Of a stretch of DNA of 59,059 bases, positions 46,988 to 54,770 are shown in pieces. The number at the start of each line of letters is the position of its first letter. Position 1 is the first letter of the stretch. The position numbers and the translations under genes are program-made. The DNA comes from Flavobacterium sp. (GTDB lineage Bacteria > Bacteroidota > Bacteroidia > Flavobacteriales > Flavobacteriaceae), in NCBI RefSeq assembly GCF_029945805.1, contig NZ_JAQSDH010000017.1, positions 1-59,059 on the forward strand. The letters run 5' to 3'. A model generated the notes under the pieces. That model saw only the letters and a list, made by a program, of their open reading frames with translations. It did no database searches and was not told the origin of the DNA.

Positions 46988-47021
46988 AAAAAACAAACCT
47001 ACAAGGATTTCTTGTAGGTTT
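46988..47021 (-). terminator. terminator between the first and second transporter genes
   Basis: AAACCTACAA (46995-47004) and TTGTAGGTTT (47012-47021) form a 10-bp stem. On the minus strand GTTTTTTAAA follows. It ends transcription of the upstream transporter. The stem also contains TAGGTTTG, which fits a -7 box for the next gene. Confidence 0.75.
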
Positions 47022-47050
47022 GAAAGATATAAAAATATTTTGAAATTTAA

Positions 47051-48742
47051 TTAACGAACTCCGTGCATCATTTTTTTCAAAAGCGGTGTTAATAACAATA
47101 ACAATACGGCAGCAAATCCAGTTAAAACAACAAAGACCATAAAGAATTCGAAAAGATTATGAATTTCAAAACCAGCAATTACAGGATTTGACGCACTTAT
47201 TTGTGCTTTCTCCAATAATCCTAATTGCTCTGGCGTTGCTACTACTGATTTATTTAACACCGCCTGTAAATCGATTCCTAATTCTTTTGCTTTTACAAAT
47301 TTATCTCCAGTTGCAGGAAGGATTGACCCTAACGTTCCTGCTAAAGCGTACCCTGCAGCGTTTGACAAAAAGAAAACACCAAAAAGTAGCGAAGAAAAAC
47401 GCTTTGGAGATAATTTTCCCACTAAAGACAATCCGATAGGAGACAAACACAACTCAGCAAAAGTTTGAATTAAGTATAAAAGAATTAGCCATTTGATAGC
47501 CAATAATCCGCTATTTCCTAAATCTTTTACATTGTAAGCTAGAATAAAATAACTTAAAGCAATTAAAGCTAGACCTATTGCTTGTTTTACAGGAGAAATT
47601 GGTTCTCTTCCGGCTGCTCTTAATTTATCCCATAAAATACTAAAGGGCAAAGCAAATGCAAATACGAAAGCACCATTAAAAATTTGAACCATTGAAGGTG
47701 GCATATTCCAACCAAAGAAATTCCGGTCAGTTTGATTGTCTGCAATAAATGTCAATGATGAACCTGCTTGTTCGAACGCAGCCCAGAAAAATATGATAAA
47801 GAAGGCAACAATATAAATTACAAAAATTCGATCTCTTTCCACTTTCGTTAACGAACTGTCTGAAACAATTAATCCTGCCAAGGTCAGTCCGCTGGCATAA
47901 ATTATTGGATAAATTATTGTTTTTACAAAATTTTCTCCGCCCAGAACATATCGGAAAAGAAAAAACAAACCAACGAAAGCAACTCCAGCTACAATCAGTG
48001 ATGTTGGAGAAAAAACAGCTTTCTGAGCTTCACCTTCTTCATATTCTGATCCGTCATTTTGAGAGGGCAAACCTCCAAGCGGCTTACCTTCAGGAGTTAC
48101 AACGTACTTATTTTTTAGGATATAAAATATTAGTGTTCCCAGAAGCATTGCAATCGCCGCAGCTAAAAATCCCCATTTAAATGCATGAATATCTCTAATT
48201 CCACCGGCATCTTTAACATCGCCAACAAGTGGACAAATTAATTGTCCAAGGAATGCTCCGAGATTAATTCCCATATAGAAAATTGTGAAAGCAGTATCCA
48301 ATTTACTTTTTTCTTGCTTTGGATACAAACTGCCCACCATAGAGGAGATGTTTGGTTTGAAAAATCCATTTCCGAAAATAATAATTCCAAGTGCTGACCA
48401 CAGTAAAGTGTTTGCTAAACTTAAATCGCTACCGAAAACAGTTGCGCTAAAGAAAAGTAAAAACTGACCAACCGCCATCATTAATCCTCCTAAAAGGATA
48501 CAATTTCTATTTCCGAAAAATCGATCTGCAACAAAACCGCCTAACATTGGTGTCAAATAACAAAGTCCTAAAAATCCTCCATAGATAATTGAAGCATCGG
48601 CCTCTTTCATCATTAAAGCATTTATCATGAACAATGTTAATATGGCTCTCATTCCGTAGAAGTTGAATCGTTCCCACATTTCTGTGCCAAATAATACCCA
48701 AAGTCCTTTTGGATGTCCTGATTTTACAGTTGTTTCACTCAT
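47051..48742 (-). CDS. POT/PTR2-family peptide transporter (1st of four)
   Basis: The 563-aa paralogue has EMWERFNFYGMRAI, IFGNGFFKPNISSMVGSLY and IFYMGINLGAFLG. A cytoplasmic acidic loop (SQNDGSEYEEGEAQK) lies near residue 230, and a soluble ~45-residue loop lies near the C-terminus. It is separated from the other three by a terminator, so it has its own transcript. Confidence 0.94.
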   Translation of the reverse strand: MSETTVKSGHPKGLWVLFGTEMWERFNFYGMRAILTLFMINALMMKEADASIIYGGFLGLCYLTPMLGGFVADRFFGNRNCILLGGLMMAVGQFLLFFSATVFGSDLSLANTLLWSALGIIIFGNGFFKPNISSMVGSLYPKQEKSKLDTAFTIFYMGINLGAFLGQLICPLVGDVKDAGGIRDIHAFKWGFLAAAIAMLLGTLIFYILKNKYVVTPEGKPLGGLPSQNDGSEYEEGEAQKAVFSPTSLIVAGVAFVGLFFLFRYVLGGENFVKTIIYPIIYASGLTLAGLIVSDSSLTKVERDRIFVIYIVAFFIIFFWAAFEQAGSSLTFIADNQTDRNFFGWNMPPSMVQIFNGAFVFAFALPFSILWDKLRAAGREPISPVKQAIGLALIALSYFILAYNVKDLGNSGLLAIKWLILLYLIQTFAELCLSPIGLSLVGKLSPKRFSSLLFGVFFLSNAAGYALAGTLGSILPATGDKFVKAKELGIDLQAVLNKSVVATPEQLGLLEKAQISASNPVIAGFEIHNLFEFFMVFVVLTGFAAVLLLLLTPLLKKMMHGVR

Positions 48743-49029
48743 TTTAAATTATTTTATATTGGTTTTGAATAGTTTAGTTTGCTTTATAAAAACCGTCAAT
48801 TTTAGTGAAAAAATTACAATAAACAGTACTTTTTTATGTTAAATGCCATTATTTGATACGATACGGTTTAAAAACTAATTTTGAAAAACGAAATACATCG
48901 CTAAATGTAGGAACATCTGTTTTTGATTTACTGGCTTGATTTTTATGATTATGCAGTTTTTTAAGATACTAAAACACCTCCATATCAATTAGAAAATAGT
49001 ACTCTATATCGAATTCAATAAGTACTCTT
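48743..49029. other. intergenic region upstream of the first transporter gene
   Basis: This 287-base AT-rich stretch has no gene I can support. It includes a direct repeat of GTACTCT near 48997 and 49022. A promoter for the transporter gene should be here, but I saw no clear TAnnTTTG box. Confidence 0.4.
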
Positions 49030-49103
49030 TAGCCCCGATAGTAGCGGCATCCTTTTTCTATTTTTTTAGAAAAAGATAGAGTGGATAGCGGGACCGAACG
49101 TCC
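49030..49103 (+). ncRNA. structured RNA-like element (possibly Flavo-1 type)
   Basis: TAGCCCCGATAG opens a helix with GGATAGCGGG; ATCC pairs with GGAT, an inner TTTTTCT/AGAAAAA stem has a variable T-rich loop, and a GGAC-CGAAC-GTCC hairpin follows. I know this word order (TAGCCC-GAT-GCGG-ATCC ... GGATAGCGGGA) as a repeated element in Flavobacterium genomes, and the Flavo-1 motif of published RNA surveys is my best guess from memory. It lies between divergent transporter and tRNA-Phe transcription units. The strand is as drawn; the promoter is not clear. Confidence 0.5.
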
Positions 49104-49175
49104 GGAATAAAACAAGGTTGTGCTTCTAATCATTTTTACAGCTACACTAGTTGTGCCTGAAGTTAAGTGTAAAAC

Positions 49176-49208
49176 AAAAAACCCATCTACTTTTCAGTGA
49201 CGGGTTTT
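49176..49208 (-). terminator. terminator after tRNA-Phe
   Basis: On the minus strand AAAACCC (49202-49208) pairs with GGGTTTT (49178-49184), followed by TTGTTTT. It begins a few bases after the tRNA 3' end. Confidence 0.7.
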
Positions 49209-49212
49209 GTTG

Positions 49213-49285
49213 TGGTACCTCCAGGAATCGAACCAGGGACACATGGATTTTCAGTCCATTGCTCTACCAACTGAGCTAAGGTACC
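49213..49285 (-). tRNA. tRNA-Phe (anticodon GAA)
   Basis: The 73-nt cloverleaf on the minus strand has acceptor GGTACCT/AGGTACC, anticodon stem ATGGA/TCCAT with loop CTGAAAA (anticodon GAA), T arm with GGTTCGATTCC, and discriminator A. CCA is not encoded. Confidence 0.95.
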
Positions 49286-49302
49286 TTGCTTTGTTGCGGG
49301 TG

Positions 49303-49332
49303 CAAATATAAGATGATTTTTAATTTATCCAA
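49303..49332 (-). promoter_or_regulatory. promoter of tRNA-Phe
   Basis: On the minus strand TTG (49330-49332) and TATATTTG (49303-49310) are separated by exactly 19 bases, the full Bacteroidota -33/-7 pattern, 18 bases before the tRNA 5' end. Confidence 0.75.
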
Positions 49333-49358
49333 AACAAATACTAAAAAAAAACTATTCG

Positions 49359-49366
49359 TAACTTTG
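49359..49366 (+). promoter_or_regulatory. candidate -7 box for coaX
   Basis: TAACTTTG lies 19 bases before the coaX ATG and fits TAnnTTTG. No TTG at the expected distance. Confidence 0.4.
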
Positions 49367-49384
49367 ACCCTCTAAAACATTGTC

Positions 49385-50113
49385 ATGATTTTAACAATTG
49401 ATGTTGGAAATACCCGAATCAAAGCCGCTGTATTTGAACATAATACGGCAGTTGAATATTTTTTTTTCACGAAAGAAGAACTTTTAAATCAAGTGCATTT
49501 TATTCTGAATAAGTTTCAAAAAATTGAAAATATAGTTGTTGCTTCGGTCGGAAATGTCGAAAAAGAACTTTTTTTATCTTTAACCGTTAAGGTTAAAATC
49601 CATTTTATAAGTCACGAAAGCCACTTTCCGTTTACCAATTTATATAGCACACCCAATACACTCGGAATTGACCGAATGGTTTTAGCTGCCGGTGCCGTTC
49701 TGACTTATCCCAAACAAAATCGTCTTGTTATTGATGCCGGAACTTGCATAACCTATGATTTTATTGATGAAAATGACAATTATCTTGGCGGTGCCATTTC
49801 TCCTGGAGTACGATTGCGTTATGAATCATTACCTCAATATACTGCAAAATTGCCTTTGCTTACTAAAAAGCAACCCGACAACTTTATTGGAAATTCTACT
49901 CACGAATCAATTCACTCTGGGATAATAAATGGTGTTGCTCTAGAAATTGACGGATTTATTGAACTTTACAAATTACAATACGCTAAATTTATCATAATTT
50001 TAACGGGTGGTGATGCAGATTTTTTGGCGGTGCGATTAAAAAATACCATATTTGCCAATTCAAATTTTCTACTAGAAAGCTTGAACCAAACATTTCAATA
50101 CAATCAAAAATGA
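49385..50113 (+). CDS. coaX: type III pantothenate kinase
   Basis: The 242-aa enzyme starts CoA synthesis by phosphorylating pantothenate. The ASKHA-type motifs are ILTIDVGNTRIKAA (~2-15), LGIDRMVLAAGA and IDAGTCITYDFID. The length (~240-260) fits type III. It overlaps the outer-membrane protein gene by four bases (ATGA), so the operon begins here. Confidence 0.95.
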   Translation: MILTIDVGNTRIKAAVFEHNTAVEYFFFTKEELLNQVHFILNKFQKIENIVVASVGNVEKELFLSLTVKVKIHFISHESHFPFTNLYSTPNTLGIDRMVLAAGAVLTYPKQNRLVIDAGTCITYDFIDENDNYLGGAISPGVRLRYESLPQYTAKLPLLTKKQPDNFIGNSTHESIHSGIINGVALEIDGFIELYKLQYAKFIIILTGGDADFLAVRLKNTIFANSNFLLESLNQTFQYNQK

Positions 50114-51369
50114 TTAAAAAAATTATAGTAAGCATTAGTTTACTTTTTTCATTGACACTATTTGCTCAGGAAAGCACCTCTTCTCCCTATTCTTTTTACG
50201 GAATTGGCGATGTTAAATTTAAAGGAACAGTGGAAAACCGTTCTATGGGAGGCCTTTCAGTTTTACCGGATAGCATCCATATGAACATCCAAAATCCAGC
50301 ACATTATGCTAGTTTAAAGCTGACAAATTTTGCCATCGGAGGAACTTATGCTAACTCAAAATCTAAGACAGAAGTTCAAGAAGGAAAAGCCAGAAGAACA
50401 TCTTTAGATTACCTCGCCATTGCTGTTCCCGTTGGAAAATTAGGTATTGGATTTGGACTTATTCCTTATTCATCTGTGGGATACAAAATTGAAAAAAGAA
50501 CTAGCGCAACTAATACAACGTATTCAAATTACACAGGAACTGGAGGAATCAATAAGGTTTTTGCTGGGTTGGGATATAAAATAACGAAAGACTTGAACAT
50601 TGGCGCTGACATACAATACAATTTCGGAAAAATTGAAACTACCAATGCACGCTATTTGAGTGGGCTTGATTTTATTGAATATGGAACTAGAGAAAACAAC
50701 ATCTCAGATGTGAGAGGTGTAAATTTTGATTTAGGTTTAAGTTATCAAACCAAACTGAATTCAAAATATTCTTTTTATAGCAGTTTGATATATAGTCCGG
50801 AAGCTACACTAACATTTCAAAACTCACGTACCATTGAACTAGTGCAGTTCTTAGCGTCTGGCGCAGTGAGTGTTGTTGAAACAAATGATATTCCGATTTC
50901 AGATACCAAAATAAAACTTCCTTCTAAACTTGCTTTTGGAAGTGGTTTTGGCGAAGTAAAAAAATGGTTAGTTGGTGGAGAAATTACTTTACTCCAAAAC
51001 AGCGTGTTATCCAATCGTTTTACCGACATTCAAGGTGCGACTTTTGAAAATACGGTGCGCTATAGTATTGGTGGATTTTTCATCCCTAACTACAATTCGT
51101 ATTCTAACTATTTTAAGAGAATTGTATATCGCGGTGGATTGCGCTATGAGAACACTGGATTGGTTATTCAAAACAAGTCCATAAATGATATTGCAGGAAC
51201 TTTTGGCATGGGCTTACCTTTAAGCGGAACGTTTAGCAACATAAATATTGGTCTTGAAATTGGAAAAAGAGGAACTAAATATTATAACTTAGTACAAGAA
51301 AATTACTTTAACATCAGCGTAGGTTTATCACTAAGTGATAGATGGTTCGTGAAACGTAAATACGACTAA
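50110..51369 (+). CDS. outer membrane beta-barrel protein
   Basis: The 419-aa protein has a signal peptide ending LTLFAQ and alternating hydrophobic/polar strands typical of a barrel (YKIEKRTSA, LAIAVPVGKLGIGFGL). SSPYSFYGIGDVKFKG followed by NRSMGGLSV resembles the start of FadL-like and Bacteroidota hypothetical barrels. It ends with an aromatic-rich last strand (SLSDRWFVKRKYD). The function is unknown; with lptC nearby it may be an envelope component. Confidence 0.8.
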   Translation: MIKKIIVSISLLFSLTLFAQESTSSPYSFYGIGDVKFKGTVENRSMGGLSVLPDSIHMNIQNPAHYASLKLTNFAIGGTYANSKSKTEVQEGKARRTSLDYLAIAVPVGKLGIGFGLIPYSSVGYKIEKRTSATNTTYSNYTGTGGINKVFAGLGYKITKDLNIGADIQYNFGKIETTNARYLSGLDFIEYGTRENNISDVRGVNFDLGLSYQTKLNSKYSFYSSLIYSPEATLTFQNSRTIELVQFLASGAVSVVETNDIPISDTKIKLPSKLAFGSGFGEVKKWLVGGEITLLQNSVLSNRFTDIQGATFENTVRYSIGGFFIPNYNSYSNYFKRIVYRGGLRYENTGLVIQNKSINDIAGTFGMGLPLSGTFSNINIGLEIGKRGTKYYNLVQENYFNISVGLSLSDRWFVKRKYD

Positions 51370-51379
51370 AACTTTAATT

Positions 51380-52651
51380 ATGAAAGCAATTATTTTACTA
51401 CTTGGGATTTTGTTTATTACAAATGGTGCGGCTCAAAAGTATGATTGTATTTCAAAAACAAAGGTCTATCAAGAGCTTTTAGAGGCAAAGAAATTTACTG
51501 AATCGTTTAATACTTGGGACGAAATTCGAAAAAATTGTCCTAAAGAGAATAATGTTATTTATACGGATGGAGTTCAAATTCTGCAATATAAAATTGACAA
51601 CGCATCTTCTGCGGAAGAAAAAGAAAAGTTAGTTCGCGATGTTTTAAAATTATACGACCAGTATTATAAAAACTTCCCTTTACTTGCCAGTGATTATGAG
51701 GTGAACAAAGGAATGACACTAGTTGAAAATAATATTGACAGTAAAGAAGAAATATTTAATTTACTAGATAACGGTTTCTCAAAAGCTGCTTCTAGCGTTA
51801 CTTCTGCTAATGCAATTTCCACTTACTTTAACTTATATCTTGATAAATTCAAATCGGGAGATAAAAATATTACCTCAAATTCGGTTTTAGACAAATACAC
51901 ATTAGTAAATTCATTGCTTTTACAACTTCAAAATACGCATCCGGAACAGAAAGAGTATGCAACTGCTCTAAGATCTATTAATAAGCAAATTAAAGAATTA
52001 GCTACTTGTGAAAACCTTTCCGACTTCTATGCCAAAAACTTTGAAACCAATAAAGAAAACAGCGACTGGATTATGTCGGCACTGATTAACCTTTCGGGAC
52101 AATGTGCTTCAAAACCAATTTTCTATACTTTAGCTGAAAAGTTATACAGCACTAAAGCAACGGCGCAATCAGCTAATTTTATGGCATTGGCAAACCTGAA
52201 TTTAAAAAAGTTTCCTGAAGCGAAAACGTTCTATACTGAATCGGCTGAATTACAAAGCAATCCTATTGAAAAAGCGAAAATATATTATACACTTGCGACG
52301 GGTTTAGAAGCTGGCGATGCATCAAAATCAAAAGAACTTTTAAACAAAGCTTTAGCACTTGATCCAAAAATGGGTAGAGCGTATCTTTTTTTAGCACAAC
52401 TGTACACGAACAATGCAGCTCAATGCGGTAAAACCAATTTTGAAAAGAAAGCAATTGTTTATTTGGCTATCGAAACCAATAAAAAAGCGGCTATTGCACA
52501 ACCAAGACTTAAACCAACTGCCGATAAACTTAATGAGGGATTGACCTCCAAATCATTGACGTCTGCAGAAATTTCGAAAGAAAAAATGAATGGCAAATCA
52601 ATAACTGTGGGTTGTTGGATAAATGAAACCATCACTTTTCCATCAAAATAA
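51380..52651 (+). CDS. secreted tetratricopeptide-repeat protein
   Basis: The 423-aa protein has a signal peptide (MKAIILLLGILFITNGAAQ) and TPR-like helical pairs, clearest at ~265-360 (ANFMALANLNLKKFPEAKTF, KAKIYYTLATGLEAG, ALDPKMGRAYLFLAQLY). Four or more Cys residues (about CISKT, NCPKE, TCENL, QCASK) may form disulfides. The 1-base overlap with lptC (TAATG) suggests co-translation. No enzymatic motif is visible; a scaffold role is an inference. Confidence 0.85.
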   Translation: MKAIILLLGILFITNGAAQKYDCISKTKVYQELLEAKKFTESFNTWDEIRKNCPKENNVIYTDGVQILQYKIDNASSAEEKEKLVRDVLKLYDQYYKNFPLLASDYEVNKGMTLVENNIDSKEEIFNLLDNGFSKAASSVTSANAISTYFNLYLDKFKSGDKNITSNSVLDKYTLVNSLLLQLQNTHPEQKEYATALRSINKQIKELATCENLSDFYAKNFETNKENSDWIMSALINLSGQCASKPIFYTLAEKLYSTKATAQSANFMALANLNLKKFPEAKTFYTESAELQSNPIEKAKIYYTLATGLEAGDASKSKELLNKALALDPKMGRAYLFLAQLYTNNAAQCGKTNFEKKAIVYLAIETNKKAAIAQPRLKPTADKLNEGLTSKSLTSAEISKEKMNGKSITVGCWINETITFPSK

Positions 52652-53205
52652 TGAAAAGTAGTTCCAGAAACAGCATCCCTTTTTTAGCGGCAATAATTTT
52701 TTGTTCTATGATGATAAGCTGCGAGAGTAACTTTCGTGAAGTTCAAAAAATGGGATTTGCCGAATTTTCTCCGAGCGGCGATGCGGACGGAATTAATTTA
52801 AAATATACGGATTCGGGTAGAATTACCGCAAATTTGGTAAGTCCGAAAATGTTGGATTATACCACTGTTGAATATCCTTTCACCGAATTTCCAAAAGGTA
52901 TTCATTTGACGTTGTACGATAAAAACGGCAAGGAAACCTATATTGATTCTAAGTATGCGGTCACTCACAAAGCAACTAATATAATAGATTTACAGAATGA
53001 TGTGAAAATATCCAATCAAGAAGGGCAATTATTGGAAACACAACAATTGTATTACGATCAAAAAAATGAATGGTTTTTTACCGAAAAAAAGTTTAAATTT
53101 ACCTCGCCGAAAGGAATCTCCTACGGAGAAGGAATCGACTTTAGTAAGGATTTCAAAAAAGTAAACTCACAAAAAATATCTGGAGAAGTCCAGTCAACGG
53201 ATTAA
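52651..53205 (+). CDS. lptC: LPS export protein LptC
   Basis: The 184-aa lipoprotein-like protein (signal up to ISC at ~24) has a beta-jellyroll pattern (DGINLKYTDSGRITANLVSP, KGIHLTLYDKNGKET, ANNVKIS-like DLQNDVKIS) typical of the LptC/LptA fold. It would pass lipopolysaccharide from the inner-membrane ABC complex to the periplasmic bridge. It overlaps the TPR gene by one base; most bacterial LptC proteins are membrane-anchored, and a lipoprotein version is usual in Bacteroidota. Confidence 0.85.
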   Translation: MKSSSRNSIPFLAAIIFCSMMISCESNFREVQKMGFAEFSPSGDADGINLKYTDSGRITANLVSPKMLDYTTVEYPFTEFPKGIHLTLYDKNGKETYIDSKYAVTHKATNIIDLQNDVKISNQEGQLLETQQLYYDQKNEWFFTEKKFKFTSPKGISYGEGIDFSKDFKKVNSQKISGEVQSTD

Positions 53206-53207
53206 TC

Positions 53208-53399
53208 ATGAACTATTTAAAATTTACGCAATACGCTTATTTAATTGCCGCACTTCTTTTTGCAGTTGATGCTTATTTAAAATGGCAAGAAAAAGAAAAT
53301 TATACGATCCAATTACTATTTGCATTCGTTGGTATCTTTATGTTTTTTTTCAGAAGAAATTTTGGAAAGAAATTTGCTGAACGAAACAAAAAACCCTAA
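53208..53399 (+). CDS. small two-span membrane protein
   Basis: The 63-aa product has two hydrophobic helices (YAYLIAALLFAVDAYL and IQLLFAFVGIFMFFF) and a basic tail (RRNFGKKFAERNKK), so both termini are probably in the cytoplasm. It lies two bases after lptC and three before the CorC-type gene. No family recognised; it is retained in the operon, which supports it as real. Confidence 0.7.
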   Translation: MNYLKFTQYAYLIAALLFAVDAYLKWQEKENYTIQLLFAFVGIFMFFFRRNFGKKFAERNKKP

Positions 53400-53402
53400 T
53401 TC

Positions 53403-54662
53403 ATGGAAATCGGAATAATCATTATATGCTTGATACTTTCCGCTTTCTTCTCTGGGATGGAAATTGCTTTTGTTTCGTCGAATAAAATTTATCTCGAGAT
53501 TGAAAAAAAGCAAGACGATTTCATATCCCAAATCCTTACCAAATTAACCCGTAAACCTTCTAAGTTTATTGCTACCATGCTTGTAGGCAATAACATCGCA
53601 ATGGTTGTGTACGGTTTTTTTATGGGCGATTTATTGATGCGGTGGTTTGATACTTTTGAATTAAACCTTACTCCTTTTTCCAATTTATTATTACAAACGG
53701 TAGTTTCCACACTGATTGTTTTGATGACTTCAGAGTTTTTACCGAAAGTGTTTTTCCAAATTTACGCGAATACTTTTATCAAGTTTTTTGCGGTTCCAGC
53801 CTATTTTTTCTACAGACTATTTTATTATATTTCATCTTTCCTGATTTGGATTTCAGATTATGTACTGCGTAAATTCTTCAAAACCCAAGGCGACCAAATC
53901 AACCTTTCGTTCAGCAAGATTGAGTTAGGGAATTACATATCGGAACAAATGAATGCCGTTCAAGATCATGAAACCGTGGATTCAGAAATTCAGATTTTCC
54001 AGAACGCCTTAGAATTTTCGGCTGTAAAAGCTCGAGATATTATGACACCCAGAACCGAATTGGTTGCCGCAGAATTACACAGTTCGGTGGTTGATTTGAG
54101 AGAACTATTTATAAAAACTGGTTATTCTAAAATTTTAGTCTACATCAACACGCTTGACGATATTGTAGGTTATGTGCATTCTTTTGAACTTTTCAAAAAG
54201 CCGCGAAGCATTAAATCGATTATGATTTCTGTAGAGTTTGTTCCCGAATCAATTCTGATAAAAGATGCTATGAGCTTACTGACAAAAAAACGTAAAAGTG
54301 TCGCCGTAATTTTGGATGAATACGGCGGAACTTCGGGCATCATGACAATGGAAGACATTGTCGAAGAATTATTTGGTGAAATTGAAGACGAACATGATTC
54401 CGCCGAAGAACTAACTGAGACTAGAATAGATGAATTCAATTACATTTTTTCAACGCGCCTCGATGTTGAATATCTTAACGAAGAATACAAGCTCAACATT
54501 CCCGAAAGTGATTCTTATGGAACTTTGGGTGGATTTATTGTAGATTTTTCTAAAGAAATTCCACAAAAAGGAAATCAGATTACCATTGGAAATTTCCAGT
54601 TCGTCATTGAAGAAGCGACGAATAAGAAAATAGAATTGGTAAAATTGACGATATTAGATTAG
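53403..54662 (+). CDS. CNNM/CBS-domain transporter-associated protein (hemolysin-like)
   Basis: The 419-aa protein has an N-terminal DUF21 membrane domain (~1-190, four spans), a CBS pair (~205-330: ARDIMTPRTELVA and LTKKRKSVAVILDEYGGTSGIMTMEDIVEELFG, in pieces) and a C-terminal CorC_HlyC domain (SYGTLGGFIVDF). Members of this family include magnesium or cobalt efflux proteins and GldE. The neighbourhood lacks the gldD partner, so gldE is not claimed. Confidence 0.9.
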   Translation: MEIGIIIICLILSAFFSGMEIAFVSSNKIYLEIEKKQDDFISQILTKLTRKPSKFIATMLVGNNIAMVVYGFFMGDLLMRWFDTFELNLTPFSNLLLQTVVSTLIVLMTSEFLPKVFFQIYANTFIKFFAVPAYFFYRLFYYISSFLIWISDYVLRKFFKTQGDQINLSFSKIELGNYISEQMNAVQDHETVDSEIQIFQNALEFSAVKARDIMTPRTELVAAELHSSVVDLRELFIKTGYSKILVYINTLDDIVGYVHSFELFKKPRSIKSIMISVEFVPESILIKDAMSLLTKKRKSVAVILDEYGGTSGIMTMEDIVEELFGEIEDEHDSAEELTETRIDEFNYIFSTRLDVEYLNEEYKLNIPESDSYGTLGGFIVDFSKEIPQKGNQITIGNFQFVIEEATNKKIELVKLTILD

Positions 54663-54696
54663 TTTCTCGTAAAAAATATACATTTAAACGAAATTA

Positions 54697-54704
54697 TAGC
54701 TTTG
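54697..54704 (+). promoter_or_regulatory. candidate -7 box for the PpiD-like gene
   Basis: TAGCTTTG fits TAnnTTTG and lies 67 bases before the ATG at 54771. No clear -33 element. Confidence 0.35.
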
Positions 54705-54770
54705 TGAGTTTTGTTATTACACATATAATTGTATTTTCGCAAACTGAAATAAAATTAACAAAAAATAGAA

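Noticed and set aside
53403..54662. Assignment as gldE
   Set aside because: The DUF21-CBS-CorC architecture fits GldE, but the usual gldD partner is missing and the operon is coaX/lptC, so the specific name is unsupported.
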